From G965279335 sp965279285 (lineage in GTDB: Bacteria > Pseudomonadota > Gammaproteobacteria > DSM-16500): 64,000 bases of DNA. How positions within the stretch are numbered: position 1 is the stretch's first letter; each line of letters starts with the position of its first letter. The translations under genes were made by a program, and so were the position numbers. The stretch covers positions 868,001 to 932,000 of the forward strand of contig OZ257148.1 of assembly GCA_965279285.1 (NCBI GenBank). The letters run 5' to 3'. The notes beneath the pieces are model-generated. The model was not told where the DNA came from. It did not search any database and saw only the letters and a list, made by a program, of their open reading frames with translations. This document shows positions 54,888 to 64,000 of the stretch, piece after piece.

Positions 54888-57467
54888 ATGCCAACCTTAG
54901 CTGAAATACTTACACCAAAAATTACTAATGACGCTGTAAATACAGCTATGAATACAGCAGGTAGTAATTTAAGTGTTATATTAAATACAGTAATTGCGAA
55001 CCCGCAAGCTTCAGTAGCAGTAGTAGGTGCTGCCGCAGTGGTGGGTATAGCAGCTTATTGTAAAAAAACTCATGATACAGAAGTAGCAGAAAAGAGACAA
55101 TTGAGAATCTTAAGGGCAAGCAAAATTATGGCAGATGCAATTATGAAAGAGGTTAAAGAAGAGTTTCAGCTCTGTGCTTCCCTGATGTTTTCGACAGAAT
55201 TAGTAATTCGACAGGATAAAAATGCATCTGGAGAATTAGTATTCTATACTCCAACAATAAAAGATGAGGATTTTGATCTTTCAAAAATAGGCGATTTTGG
55301 GGCTGGAACCATAGGTAATCATTTATATGCATTTGCATCTAAATACCAATGCTACTACATGATAGGCACGGAGCAGGTTGATGTTTCTAAAGGAACAATG
55401 TTTGCAAATATGGCAAAAGGCAAGCCCGATCCTGTTAAAACATTAATTGCAAAATTTGCGATTAATACCGCAAGAATGATGTCTAACACTAAGCTAATAG
55501 AGAGTGAAGTCGGTATATATTTTCTAAAAGCGTTATATATGGGATTGCAGGCGTTAGCTCGTGAAAAATTTGTGAAAGCGACAATGGCTACAAAAAATGG
55601 ATTAGCAGATTTCATAGGGCAATCACTTCTTGACTTACGTGCTGCTTGGATGGAAGTTATACGTGCTGATTATGACCGAGCAAGCGTTGAATATTTATCT
55701 GACATGCGTAATCAATATGTTACAGTTAGTCGTCATCTTGCAAATTGTCTCTATGCTCTAATGGCGAAAGAGCTTGTTAGGGGAGCTAAGTTTGATACTT
55801 TAGATGAGAAAGATGTTGATAAGCGCGACACTGCATGGGGGGAGATGCAGGGTACTGCTTTGCAAGCAATGTTATATACTGCTTTCAGTAAAAAGCCAAC
55901 AGACGCATCTGTAGTCGTAGCAAGTAATAATACTAAGGGTTTGAATTTTATTCAGGCATTAGAAGAGAATGTTAACGAAGCAAGCTCAGAAAGTAAGCTT
56001 ACAAATTTTATTAATCATTGTAAAACATTGGATGTCAAAAGCAATGGGGACATAACGTATCGTTCTATCACATTACCAAGCGGTTTTTCACAAGATATTG
56101 TTGACTATATACATGGTAAGCATGATCAGCCAGCTATAGGTGGTCAAGAAAAACAAAGGCGCAAAGATTTAGTTTTTGGGTCCTTTTTAAAAATATTAGA
56201 ATTAGGATGCTCATGTCAAACACTTTTATTTGCGCAGGAAGAAGCACGAAAATACGCAAAAAAATATGGTGATGAGGGGTTGTATCAATTATATGCAAAT
56301 GCAAATGATATTTTAAAGTTATTCACTGATGCTCATAAAGACTTTAAAACATTGATTACTGCTAGTTTAGATTTAACAAAATCTGACACTTTATATGATA
56401 TAATTGCAAGCAAAATAAAGAATCCCTCTCTTTCTACAAGCGGAAATTTAAATAAGGTAACGGGATTTTATGATCAATTAAAAGCAAGTTTATTGTTAGT
56501 AGAGGGAAGAGCTCTAAAGATGGGTGAGGCTTTTACAAGATGGGTAACTAATAAAGAAAGTCCAGATGATAGAAGTCAAGATGATAGAAGCCAGAATGAT
56601 CATCGTACTGAGAATGCTCGTCAAGCAATGTTCTTAACAGCAGAACGAGCTATTAAAGAACTAAGACAGGCAGGGTTTGCTATAGAACTTCCTGCACAAG
56701 TTCGACCCGCAGCTAGAGTGCCTGTTACAAATGCAGCAAGACCTAATGCCGCTATGTTTTCAGTAGGTACTGATACACAGCAATCTTTAACAGCTATGTT
56801 GCAACGCCAGTTGCAAGACTCTAAGGCAGAAGCAAAGCAAGCAAAAGAACGCATTGAGGAATTAGAGCAACAAATCACTGACAATGCTGCCGCATCTATC
56901 TTTCCAGCTGATTCAGGTATAACACAACGACCAAGCAATCAGTGCTTACTGGCAGTACCTAAACCACCAAAAACTGACCCCCAGCCTTATGGTTTTTTTA
57001 GTCCCTTTAGAGGGGCATGGAGAACGTTTTCTGATGATAATGATTATAAAAATGAAATGCGTGAAGATAGTTTAAGAGACGCAGCAGAATCTGGATCAAT
57101 TGATAAGGTGGAACGTTTATTAAAAGCAGGTACGAATGTTAATGGACGTGGTTTTACTGATACATTTATTTCAGTAGTGTCCGGCACTTTGGATAAAACG
57201 GCATTGATGCTGGCTGCTCGAAATAATGAATTACACATGGTCAGATATCTAGTAGAGGATGCGAAAGCTGATTTAGATTTAACTGATCAATATGAGTATA
57301 CTGCTTTGGATTATGCTATTCACAAAGATGCAAAAGAGGTTGTTGCATATTTAGCATCAAAAAAAGCAAAAACTAATAAGTATTCGGAATTTCTTGATAA
57401 TTATTTAAACCATTATGCTGATAAAGAAAAATCAGCAAAATTGCCGGTGTTTCGTAGCGGACAATAA
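54888..57467 (+). CDS. Large helical protein with C-terminal ankyrin repeats (effector candidate)
   Basis: 859 residues from ATG 54888, which has GGGA 7 nt upstream; in-frame starts at 54864 and 54867 have none. A hydrophobic segment at about 40-58 (ASVAVVGAAAVVGIAAYC) may be a membrane anchor. The long middle is helical and not recognised. A short DDRSQ-type repeat lies near residue 563, a coiled coil near 645-670 (KAEAKQAKERIEELEQQI), and two to three ankyrin repeats fill about 726-840 (SLRDAAESGSIDKVERLLKA, KTALMLAARNNELHMVRYLV, YTALDYAIHKDAKEVVAYLA). Probably a host-interaction protein; no enzymatic motif seen. Confidence 0.65.
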   Translation: MPTLAEILTPKITNDAVNTAMNTAGSNLSVILNTVIANPQASVAVVGAAAVVGIAAYCKKTHDTEVAEKRQLRILRASKIMADAIMKEVKEEFQLCASLMFSTELVIRQDKNASGELVFYTPTIKDEDFDLSKIGDFGAGTIGNHLYAFASKYQCYYMIGTEQVDVSKGTMFANMAKGKPDPVKTLIAKFAINTARMMSNTKLIESEVGIYFLKALYMGLQALAREKFVKATMATKNGLADFIGQSLLDLRAAWMEVIRADYDRASVEYLSDMRNQYVTVSRHLANCLYALMAKELVRGAKFDTLDEKDVDKRDTAWGEMQGTALQAMLYTAFSKKPTDASVVVASNNTKGLNFIQALEENVNEASSESKLTNFINHCKTLDVKSNGDITYRSITLPSGFSQDIVDYIHGKHDQPAIGGQEKQRRKDLVFGSFLKILELGCSCQTLLFAQEEARKYAKKYGDEGLYQLYANANDILKLFTDAHKDFKTLITASLDLTKSDTLYDIIASKIKNPSLSTSGNLNKVTGFYDQLKASLLLVEGRALKMGEAFTRWVTNKESPDDRSQDDRSQNDHRTENARQAMFLTAERAIKELRQAGFAIELPAQVRPAARVPVTNAARPNAAMFSVGTDTQQSLTAMLQRQLQDSKAEAKQAKERIEELEQQITDNAAASIFPADSGITQRPSNQCLLAVPKPPKTDPQPYGFFSPFRGAWRTFSDDNDYKNEMREDSLRDAAESGSIDKVERLLKAGTNVNGRGFTDTFISVVSGTLDKTALMLAARNNELHMVRYLVEDAKADLDLTDQYEYTALDYAIHKDAKEVVAYLASKKAKTNKYSEFLDNYLNHYADKEKSAKLPVFRSGQ

Positions 57468-57485
57468 ATAAGTAAATTAGTAATC

Positions 57486-57661
57486 ATCCCTCGAGAAGCT
57501 GTTGAGGATTCTAATTACGAAAATCGCAAAAAAGTTGCGCAAAAAAGTTTAAAGCTATTATTCAAGAAAAATATAAATTTTTTAATGCCGATCATGACAT
57601 CCCACATTACCAATCGCCATCCATGGAAGAATGGCTGGTGGACAGCAATAGTCTTAGTTTA
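57486..57661 (+). pseudogene. Possible gene remnant
   Basis: The plus strand reads PREAVEDSNYENRKKVAQKS, then after a +1 or -1 shift KAIIQEKYKFFNADHDIPHY and SPSMEEWLVDSN ending at a TAA. The composition is protein-like in both halves, suggesting a frameshifted 3' end of a lost gene. No family recognised. It lies in the 262-bp gap between the ankyrin gene and the split NTPase gene. Confidence 0.3.
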
Positions 57662-57729
57662 TAAAAGCCCTAACACGATCTGACTTATGCCATTAGTACA
57701 CAAGCCATGATGTCCGCCAAATATAGTAT

Positions 57730-58293
57730 CTATTTCTTTACTGGGTTTATTAATTTTGTTAATTCGCTATTATTAAATAATGTTTCCATAGGGCCAGCCA
57801 CACTGAAATGACTATCTTCGAATTTTTTCTGCTCAGCTAATAACATTTTTTGTATTTTTTGTTTTGTCTCTTTGGGAACTTTCTTAGCATTTAAAAAGCT
57901 CGTGAGAAAGCCCGCTAATTTGCTGCGATTATCTTGCTTTAAAGCATGGCTCCATTGAATATATCTATAGAAGACGCTAACTAAAAGATTCTGCTTAGCC
58001 CATTCACACTTATTGTCGGAAAAGCTTTCTTCGGTTTTTGAGATCCATTTGGCAAGTACAGTCTCAAGTTCTTTCTTTGTGGCCATCTTTGATTTTAAAT
58101 GGTATTTGTTAATGTCAAGGTCAGATGGGGCGGTGAATTTATCTAAATTATACACACCGCTCTCGTTTTTTATTCCATGCGCCAAAAGAATACGGTGAAA
58201 ATATGCTTCGGAAAGCGATAAGCAACAATTTTTAACTATATCATCTAAAGGAATATTTTTTAGAGAAGCTAGAATTATCGGTTCAAATGGATT
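57730..58293 (-). pseudogene. 3' part of a KAP-type NTPase gene cut by IS66
   Basis: 187 codons (NPFEPIILASLKNIPLDDIV onward, ending LTKLINPVKK) that continue in frame from the gene part at 60706-62295 once the IS66 element and one copy of the 8-bp target duplication are removed. An apparent start reading through the IS end (58347) is an artefact. The segment is helical, without recognised motifs, as expected for the C-terminus of a KAP protein. Confidence 0.85.
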
Positions 58294-58391
58294 GCCAAAG
58301 TGTAACCCCCTAAAAATCCACACCCTAGCAGTCCTCACAAATATCATTTAAATTCCTGCATCATTATCAAGCAGGAATTTTAACTGTGCAA

Positions 58392-58736
58392 ATGAACGAA
58401 TCTTTAAAGTCCATCGCCTCAAAACCGCGTATTTCAATAGACAAAAATCAGCGTCAGATTTATGTTGAAAGCTTCAAAAAAAGCAACTTAACGATGACAG
58501 CTTTTTGTCACGCAAATAAATTAGCTTTATCCAGCTTTTGTAAGTGGTTTCATGGTAAAACTATAAAGCCAACAACATTCAAGCCGCTTAACCTGAGCCC
58601 AGGTTCTCCTCCAGCAATTCATCAACCGCATACAGAATGTATCGAACTGCGTTTTGAGGGTAAAAGCGTTCTTACATTTTCAAATGTAAAAAATCCTGAA
58701 TTAATCATTACCATTGTAAAGGGACTAATAAAATGA
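58392..58736 (+). CDS. tnpA: IS66 accessory protein TnpA
   Basis: About 114 residues with an N-terminal helix-turn-helix-like region (YVESFKKSNLTMTAFCHANK, SSFCKWFHGK). Standard first gene of IS66; required for transposition but not the catalytic enzyme. ATG 58392 chosen; a GTG at 58386 is two codons upstream. The stop overlaps tnpB by 4 bp (ATGA). Confidence 0.88.
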   Translation: MNESLKSIASKPRISIDKNQRQIYVESFKKSNLTMTAFCHANKLALSSFCKWFHGKTIKPTTFKPLNLSPGSPPAIHQPHTECIELRFEGKSVLTFSNVKNPELIITIVKGLIK

Positions 58737-59080
58737 ATTTAACTTTAGATGCTGCATCTATTCTGCTATGCACCCAGCCGGTAGATTTTAGAAGATCTAT
58801 TGACGGCTTAATTGACATTGTCATCGGAGCTTTAGACCACGATCCTAAAAAAAGTATTTTTATTTTTTACAACAGAACGCAAACGAAATTAAAAATTTTA
58901 GCATGGCATCATAATGGTTTTGTGTTGCTGCTAAAGCGACTCGAGAAAAATAGTTTTTTTAATTTAAAAAATGCTACAGCAATTCCTGTGACGCCGGTAC
59001 AATTAAGCTGGTTATTAGCTGGTCTTGATTGGATTACTATGTCGAAATTCGGGGAGCTTACTTATGCGGATTTTCATTGA
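58733..59080 (+). CDS. tnpB: IS66 accessory protein TnpB
   Basis: 115 residues with the signature PVDFRRSIDGL, DPKKSIFIFYNRTQTKLKIL, WHHNGFVLLLKRLE. Matches the IS66 Orf2 family and is translationally coupled to tnpA. Confidence 0.95.
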   Translation: MNLTLDAASILLCTQPVDFRRSIDGLIDIVIGALDHDPKKSIFIFYNRTQTKLKILAWHHNGFVLLLKRLEKNSFFNLKNATAIPVTPVQLSWLLAGLDWITMSKFGELTYADFH

Positions 59081-59134
59081 AAAAATTAATTAAAATGCGA
59101 GATTTACTAGTGGATTAATGCTAGTATTCACACC

Positions 59135-60673
59135 ATGAATAATCGTGAAAAATATCAGAACAACAAAGAAGAATCTGGGCCCGATGAGAGGGTTATTGCT
59201 CTTCAATCTGAGGTTGTGGCACTTTCAAATGAAGTTGTTTCATTAAAAAAACAAGTTGATTGGTTCAAGGATCAATTCAAATTACAAAGCCAGCGTCACT
59301 TCGGAAAATCATCTGAAAGTACGGTATCATTAAATTTAGTTCTGTTTGATGAGAAGATGGATGATACACAAGATGATCAAACGTCTGTGGAGTCAGAAGC
59401 CATTACTTATTCTCGCAAGAAAAAGAAGAAAACTACCGGTCGTCAGTTTGATATATCTCAGTTCCCTAAAGAACAAATTATTTATGACCTCGATGAAGAT
59501 AAAAAAATCTGTGAATGCGGCGAAGTGTTTAAAAAAGCCGGTGAAGATATCTCTACTCAAGTGGATCATATTTCTGAATCTTTTAAAGTTATCGAACACA
59601 TCACGCTAAAATATTGTTGTCGTCAATGCGAAATAATAAAAAGTGCAAAAAAACCATTAACAGCTATTCCAAAATGCATGGCAACTACAGGTTTAATTGC
59701 TGAAGTTATGATACGAAAATACGAACATCACTTACCGCTTTACCGTCAATCAAAAATCTTTGCAAAACTGGGAGCTGATATTCCTGATAACACGTTAGGA
59801 AATTGGGTCATGCGTGGCGCCGAGGCATTAGAACCCTTAAAAATAGCTTTGATTGAGCAAATTCCAAAAGTGCGTACCCTACAAGCAGATGAAACAAAAA
59901 TTAAAACACTGAAGCCAAGTAAAGAAGGCTATTTCTGGGGGTATCATAGCTGCGATCCTAGTAATCGATTTATTTTATTTGAATATGCTACAAGTCGCGG
60001 CGGACACATTCCTAGCGCCCGACTTCAAACCTTCTCAGGCATTTTACAAACCGATGGTTATAGTGGCTACAGTCATTTGCGAAAAAGACCTGACATCATT
60101 GGTGTTGGCTGCTGGGATCACTGTCGGCGAAAATTTACCGACGTTGTTAAAGTCGCAGATAAAAATAAAAATGGCAAAGCGGCTCAGCTGCTTGTGCTTA
60201 TTAATCAGCTTTATGAAATAGAAAGGCAAGCACGAGAAATGTCTTTTGATGAGCGAAAAGAGTATCGACAACTTTATGCGAAACCTGTGCTTAATAATAT
60301 TCATGAACAAGTATTAAATATCAATGCACTACCAAAAAGTTTATTAGGTGTTGCTGTATTCTACCTAATAAATCAATGGCAGTCTCTTATTGAATATATT
60401 AATTATGGTGAAGTACCAATTAGTAATTGTTGGATTGAAAATCAAATTAGACCTTTTGCTGTTGGACGCCGTAATTGGCTATTTACTGGTACGCCAGGAA
60501 GCGCGAATAAAGCAGCTCTAATTTATAGCTTGATTCAAAGTTGCAATCTTCACAATATTAATGCTCGTAAGTATCTAGAGTATGTCTTAAGCCAATCGCA
60601 TAATATGCGCCGTAATAGCGAGTTAGCGACATTGTTGTTGCCCCAGTTTATTGATAAGTCAATTCTTTTATAG
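59135..60673 (+). CDS. tnpC: IS66 transposase TnpC (DDE)
   Basis: 512 residues: N-terminal leucine-zipper-like coiled coil (about 22-55), zinc-finger cysteines (C126, C128, C162, C165), and a DDE catalytic domain with D252 (LQADETK), D307 (LQTDGYSGY) and E435 (NCWIENQIRP). All three catalytic residues and the C-terminal IS66 domain are present, so the enzyme looks active. Confidence 0.95.
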   Translation: MNNREKYQNNKEESGPDERVIALQSEVVALSNEVVSLKKQVDWFKDQFKLQSQRHFGKSSESTVSLNLVLFDEKMDDTQDDQTSVESEAITYSRKKKKKTTGRQFDISQFPKEQIIYDLDEDKKICECGEVFKKAGEDISTQVDHISESFKVIEHITLKYCCRQCEIIKSAKKPLTAIPKCMATTGLIAEVMIRKYEHHLPLYRQSKIFAKLGADIPDNTLGNWVMRGAEALEPLKIALIEQIPKVRTLQADETKIKTLKPSKEGYFWGYHSCDPSNRFILFEYATSRGGHIPSARLQTFSGILQTDGYSGYSHLRKRPDIIGVGCWDHCRRKFTDVVKVADKNKNGKAAQLLVLINQLYEIERQAREMSFDERKEYRQLYAKPVLNNIHEQVLNINALPKSLLGVAVFYLINQWQSLIEYINYGEVPISNCWIENQIRPFAVGRRNWLFTGTPGSANKAALIYSLIQSCNLHNINARKYLEYVLSQSHNMRRNSELATLLLPQFIDKSILL

Positions 60674-60705
60674 TTGTCTTTGCGGTGGGATTCTTAGGGG
60701 CTTAC

Positions 60706-62295
60706 GCCAAAGTTACTACTTTCGTCGATTTTTTGTAACCACAGTTTATTTAATAAATTTAAAGAAGGGGTTCCCTTTACATCTAAAGAGTTTTTTCTAA
60801 TAGTTTCTGCTAAATCAAAAGCTAATGTGGCTTTGCTATCATCATCAGCGATTAAGATATTAAGAGCTTTGTCGAGATCTTTCTCAAAGAAATCATTATA
60901 GGCGGAAACTTTTTTATCATCAGCATAGCCTTCTATGTACAAGATAAGAAAATGGACTGGAGTATTAATAAGAAAAGATTTTGTAAAGTTTTTTGCGAGA
61001 CTTTCATGAATTGGATATTCAGTGACTAATTGTAGAAATTTTTGAATGTTTTCATTGTTAGAATTTACGCTTATTCCAGCGCTTGATAATATTGTTTCTT
61101 CATCTGAATTTTTTGAGTTATCTTTATCCGTGAAATTTATCTCATATATATCTTTAAGATAAAGTTCTTTGAAATGTCGCCTGCATAGTAGTGGTAATGT
61201 GTGTTTGGATATGTTTTCTGATAGTATATAATGCACAGTAGCGCTAGAAAGAAATGCTATGAAATCTAATTTATTGGGGCAATGCTTTATTATAGGATAA
61301 TTTATTTTAATTGATATTATCCATTTTTTTATTTTTCTTGGTGTCCCTAGATGAAAGATTATTTTTTCAAATTTAACGCGATCATCATGATCATCGGATT
61401 CTAATATGCTACAAAAAATGTTATCAATATCTATTTTTTTCAGTAGTTCCACAGCAAATTTAATTTTCTTGTCAGTGCTAATATCAATATGAAAATTAGC
61501 CTGGAATAGTTTATCAAGATAAGATTTCGTTGTTTCGTAATCAGCCATTCCCAGAGCTTTTTCTTTAATTATTTTATTGATTACTTGTTTGTAATCCAGG
61601 CCTATTATGCATATAAGGTTGTCAAAAGTTTCTATAGTTCTCGCAAACATTAACATGGTGATTATATGAGTAGCCGGAAGGCGATCAATTTCATCTAATA
61701 TAATATATAGTTTGTAAGAGTTCTTTTTAAGAGCCATATTTAATTCTTGCGTTTGGATGGAAAATGGCTTTGGACTGTTATCATCAAATAATTTAAATAA
61801 ATCATCTATATTTTTGCTTAGATCATATTCGAGTGTGGCGCTTGCTGAGTTGCCAGGTAGAGCAATGTTTCCTGTGAATTTAGCTCTTAGCAGAGTTGCA
61901 AGACCTTTAAAGCTTTTAATTATGATTTTCTTTATTTTCTTATCATCAATTTCTTGATATAGCTTTAAGTAAAATAATTCAATAATTTCAGCTAATGAAG
62001 TTTTTCCTTCAAGAAGTGGTTCGAAAAAAATAACAATTTTTTTATTATTTAGATTTAACTTGTTAACTAATAAGTTAATCGCAGACGTTTTTCCGCTCCC
62101 CCATTCTCCTGTCATAGCAACACTCAAAGGTGCTACATCGGTATCCGTAACAAGATTAAATATTTTTTCTACAACACGTGTATTGATATCAAAATAATCA
62201 TCTTTAGTATTTGTAATTGGTCTATCATGGAGATTGAGAGCTTTGTTCTCTTTATGCTCTTTATTCATCATAAACATAAGGTCGTTTGTATTCAT
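60706..62295 (-). pseudogene. 5' part of a KAP-family P-loop NTPase gene, interrupted by IS66
   Basis: 530 codons before the insertion point. Walker A GEWGSGKT (63-70), Walker B YIILDEIDRLP (D201, E202, D204), and ARTIETFDNLICIIGLDYKQ, the pattern of KAP P-loop NTPases. Many KAP proteins are membrane-linked and one, F-plasmid PifA, excludes phage T7. In its present state the frame runs into IS66 and stops after FGVSP (60694). Fused to the part at 57730-58293 it would encode about 717 residues. AAGGATAA site before the ATG at 62295. Confidence 0.9.
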
Positions 62296-62335
62296 GGGTT
62301 ATCCTTAGTGTTTTCACTAGCAAAGTAATAATTTA

Positions 62336-64000
62336 TTACTTGGAAGTTTTATTTTTTAATTTTTGATAAAAATCGATAGATTCTAAAATTTTAAATAATT
62401 CACTTTTGTCATTCAACGTTAATTCCCCATCATTTTTTTTTATTACAACTTGAATATTTTCTTTCAAGAAAATTAAATCAGCACCTTCTTGCACAGCGTA
62501 TTCCTGCATGTAATTATTATTTGTACATAGAGAATGAAGCAGAACAAGTGTCATAATGTGAGCTTTATTAATGCCTTTTTGAATCAACAAGTCATATGTC
62601 GAATCAAATGTAAAATTAGATGGCTCGACGCATGTTAACTTAATGATGTTATATATAATAGAATTAAAAGAATAAGCATTAAGTATAAAGTTGACCAGAA
62701 AATTGATGGCGGGTTGCTTGTAAGAATGATCCTGAGGATAACTATTTTTTTTATCTTCAAGACCTACATCGTTAAGAATTAAATAAAAAATAAAATTTTC
62801 ATCATTTGTGCAATTAAGCGAAGCTTCCAAAAGGCTACCGGATTCTATTAAAGATCTTGTTTTTTTGAAATCTTGAGCTTTTTGTTTGCCTAATATAGAA
62901 GGACTTAAACCCCCTGTTTTTTCAAGGTTTATAATGTATTGAACAAGATAATACCTACAAACATAATCATTAAGTTCATTATATGCAGCATACAAGACCA
63001 TAACCATGTCAACTAATGAACCCAATCCAGATTTCAGAAGAATTTTGATCATTTTTAAATTGCCGCCTTTAACTGCTGCGGAAATAATACCATAATAGTA
63101 CGATTGCAATAAAATCTTGTGTTTTATAAAGAAATTGAGTATTTTTATATGATTATTTTGGCATGCACTTATCAAAGCCTCTCGATTATTTAAATTAATG
63201 TTTGCGCCAAGTTCATAAAACAATTTTAGTGCATTTAAATTTCCAATTGATGCTGCATGATTAAAGCCTAGATTAATTAACCTGGTTGAAGCTAAACATG
63301 AATAATTTAAAAATATTCTTTTAAGTGTTTTTATTTTTTTAGACGTAGATAATAAAATTACAATTTCATCATAATTTTTTGTTATTACGACATTATTCAT
63401 AAGCATTAACAATATTCCATCTAGGTTTTTTGCCATTAAAAACCAGAAAAGATTTTTTTCAACTATCATGCTGTGTAATTTATGTATGTTAAAAAAATAT
63501 TTAAAAATATTGCCTTGGCCATTTATAACAGAGGAGTAGATACAACTATGAATGATTCTCCAAGGTGTATAACGCTTAAAAATGTTTTTCATAAATATTT
63601 TTATGATATCTAAATGATTATTTTGGCATGCGATTAACATAGCTTTACCATCATCTGCATTGACATCAGCTCCTCTTTGAATCAGATATCTTACTAGCTT
63701 AGAATGCCCATATTTACAGGCTATTTGTAAGGCATTATTATATGATTCAATACCGCCATTATTTTGCTCTAAAAATTTAATTTGATCTATAAACCCCATC
63801 TTACATGCATATTCTACAAGGTGGATTCTCCAATCATCTGGGTTTTTGCCAGATGGAAGAAGTTTTTTGACAAGTTTAAAATGTCTCATCATGATTGCTT
63901 CTGTCAATGCTTTTCCATTGTTTGAAGTGAGATTAAATCCATTTCTTAAGAAATAGTTAGCGATATATTCATCACCTAAATTGCAAATTTTATTAAAAGC
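62336..64000 (-). CDS. Ankyrin-repeat protein, N-terminus beyond window
   Basis: The frame is open to the window edge, so at least 554 residues and a missing start; the TTG at 63907 is internal. Ankyrin-type helices recur: KALTEAIMMRHFKLVKKLL, YNNALQIACKYGHSKLVRYL with RGADVNADDG, KAMLIACQNNHLDIIKIF, NHAASIGNLNALKLFYELGA with NINLNNREALISACQNNH, GIISAAVKGGNLKMIKILLK. The C-terminal ~200 residues are helical and unrecognised. It lies 40 bp downstream of the split NTPase gene's start on the same strand, upstream in transcription order, so the two may share a transcript. Effector role inferred. Confidence 0.75.
   Translation of the reverse strand, partial: AFNKICNLGDEYIANYFLRNGFNLTSNNGKALTEAIMMRHFKLVKKLLPSGKNPDDWRIHLVEYACKMGFIDQIKFLEQNNGGIESYNNALQIACKYGHSKLVRYLIQRGADVNADDGKAMLIACQNNHLDIIKIFMKNIFKRYTPWRIIHSCIYSSVINGQGNIFKYFFNIHKLHSMIVEKNLFWFLMAKNLDGILLMLMNNVVITKNYDEIVILLSTSKKIKTLKRIFLNYSCLASTRLINLGFNHAASIGNLNALKLFYELGANINLNNREALISACQNNHIKILNFFIKHKILLQSYYYGIISAAVKGGNLKMIKILLKSGLGSLVDMVMVLYAAYNELNDYVCRYYLVQYIINLEKTGGLSPSILGKQKAQDFKKTRSLIESGSLLEASLNCTNDENFIFYLILNDVGLEDKKNSYPQDHSYKQPAINFLVNFILNAYSFNSIIYNIIKLTCVEPSNFTFDSTYDLLIQKGINKAHIMTLVLLHSLCTNNNYMQEYAVQEGADLIFLKENIQVVIKKNDGELTLNDKSELFKILESIDFYQKLKNKTSK

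Larger units (their letters stand above)
58302..60705 (+). mobile_element. IS66-family insertion sequence, complete
   Basis: 2,404 bp bounded by imperfect inverted repeats starting GTAACCCCCTAAAAATCC (left) and, inverted, GTAAGCCCCTAAGAATCC (right); GTAA ends are typical of IS66. Perfect 8-bp target duplication GCCAAAGT at 58294-58301 and 60706-60713. Encodes the canonical three genes tnpA, tnpB and tnpC, all apparently intact. The exact duplication indicates a recent insertion. Confidence 0.97.

Noticed and set aside
57730..58347. Separate 205-residue gene
   Set aside because: Its first ~17 codons come from the IS66 end, and the remainder joins in frame with the NTPase gene across the target duplication; it is the split 3' part.
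63905..63907. TTG at 63907 as start of the last gene
   Set aside because: The frame continues open to the window edge with ankyrin-like sequence, so the start lies outside.

Overview
The window looks like the chromosome of a gammaproteobacterium of the order Legionellales, an intracellular or amoeba-associated group. The evidence is moderately low-GC DNA, a gammaproteobacterial rrn operon, an IcmQ-like gene (icmQ is a Dot/Icm type IV secretion gene essentially confined to this order), and several large ankyrin, leucine-rich-repeat and U-box-like proteins of the kind used there as secreted effectors. A Coxiellaceae- or Berkiella-like host is a guess; the genus cannot be fixed by eye.

Layout. 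1-5 kb: PIN-domain toxin fragment, then tsaE-amiB-mutL-miaA. 5-20 kb: an accessory stretch (HAD phosphatase, lipoprotein, duplicated U-box-like membrane protein, ankyrin-like protein, unknowns) mixed with a gpmI-envC-ctpA operon, mlaA, trmL, a small ORF plus icmQ, and a zinc-ribbon protein. 20-31 kb: hfq-hflX-hflK-hflC-purA, tRNA-Leu, recG, anmK, a metallophosphoesterase, tyrS. In E. coli tsaE-amiB-mutL-miaA-hfq-hflX-hflK-hflC form one cluster with purA just downstream; here that cluster is cut in two by about 15 kb. 31.7-37.3 kb: one rRNA operon (16S, tRNA-Ile, tRNA-Ala, 23S, 5S) with promoter, boxA-like sites and terminator. 37-46 kb: housekeeping genes (typA, glnA, xth, rpmE, malic enzyme, MFS transporter). 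46-64 kb: an accessory island with a transposase remnant, a HigBA-type toxin-antitoxin pair, two PAS-LuxR regulators around a roughly 1,500-residue LRR protein, an ankyrin protein, an intact IS66-family element that has split a KAP-type P-loop NTPase gene, and a further ankyrin protein cut by the window end.

The most striking non-gene structure is a family of about 130-250 bp hairpin elements spread through intergenic space. They have GTAAC termini and 8-bp target-site duplications (exact at 16 kb, 29 kb and 42.6 kb; near-exact at 10 kb and 25 kb), so they are MITE-like. At least two different cores are carried between related ends. The outer arms differ between copies but remain complementary within a copy. 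Several copies sit directly on stop codons and supply a terminus or stop to the neighbouring gene.

Functional links: AmiB and the EnvC-like protein form a cell-division amidase/activator pair; HflK and HflC form the membrane FtsH regulator; IcmQ and the small upstream ORF may be a chaperone pair of the secretion system; and the repeat proteins are candidate substrates of that system. No CRISPR array and no replication origin were seen.
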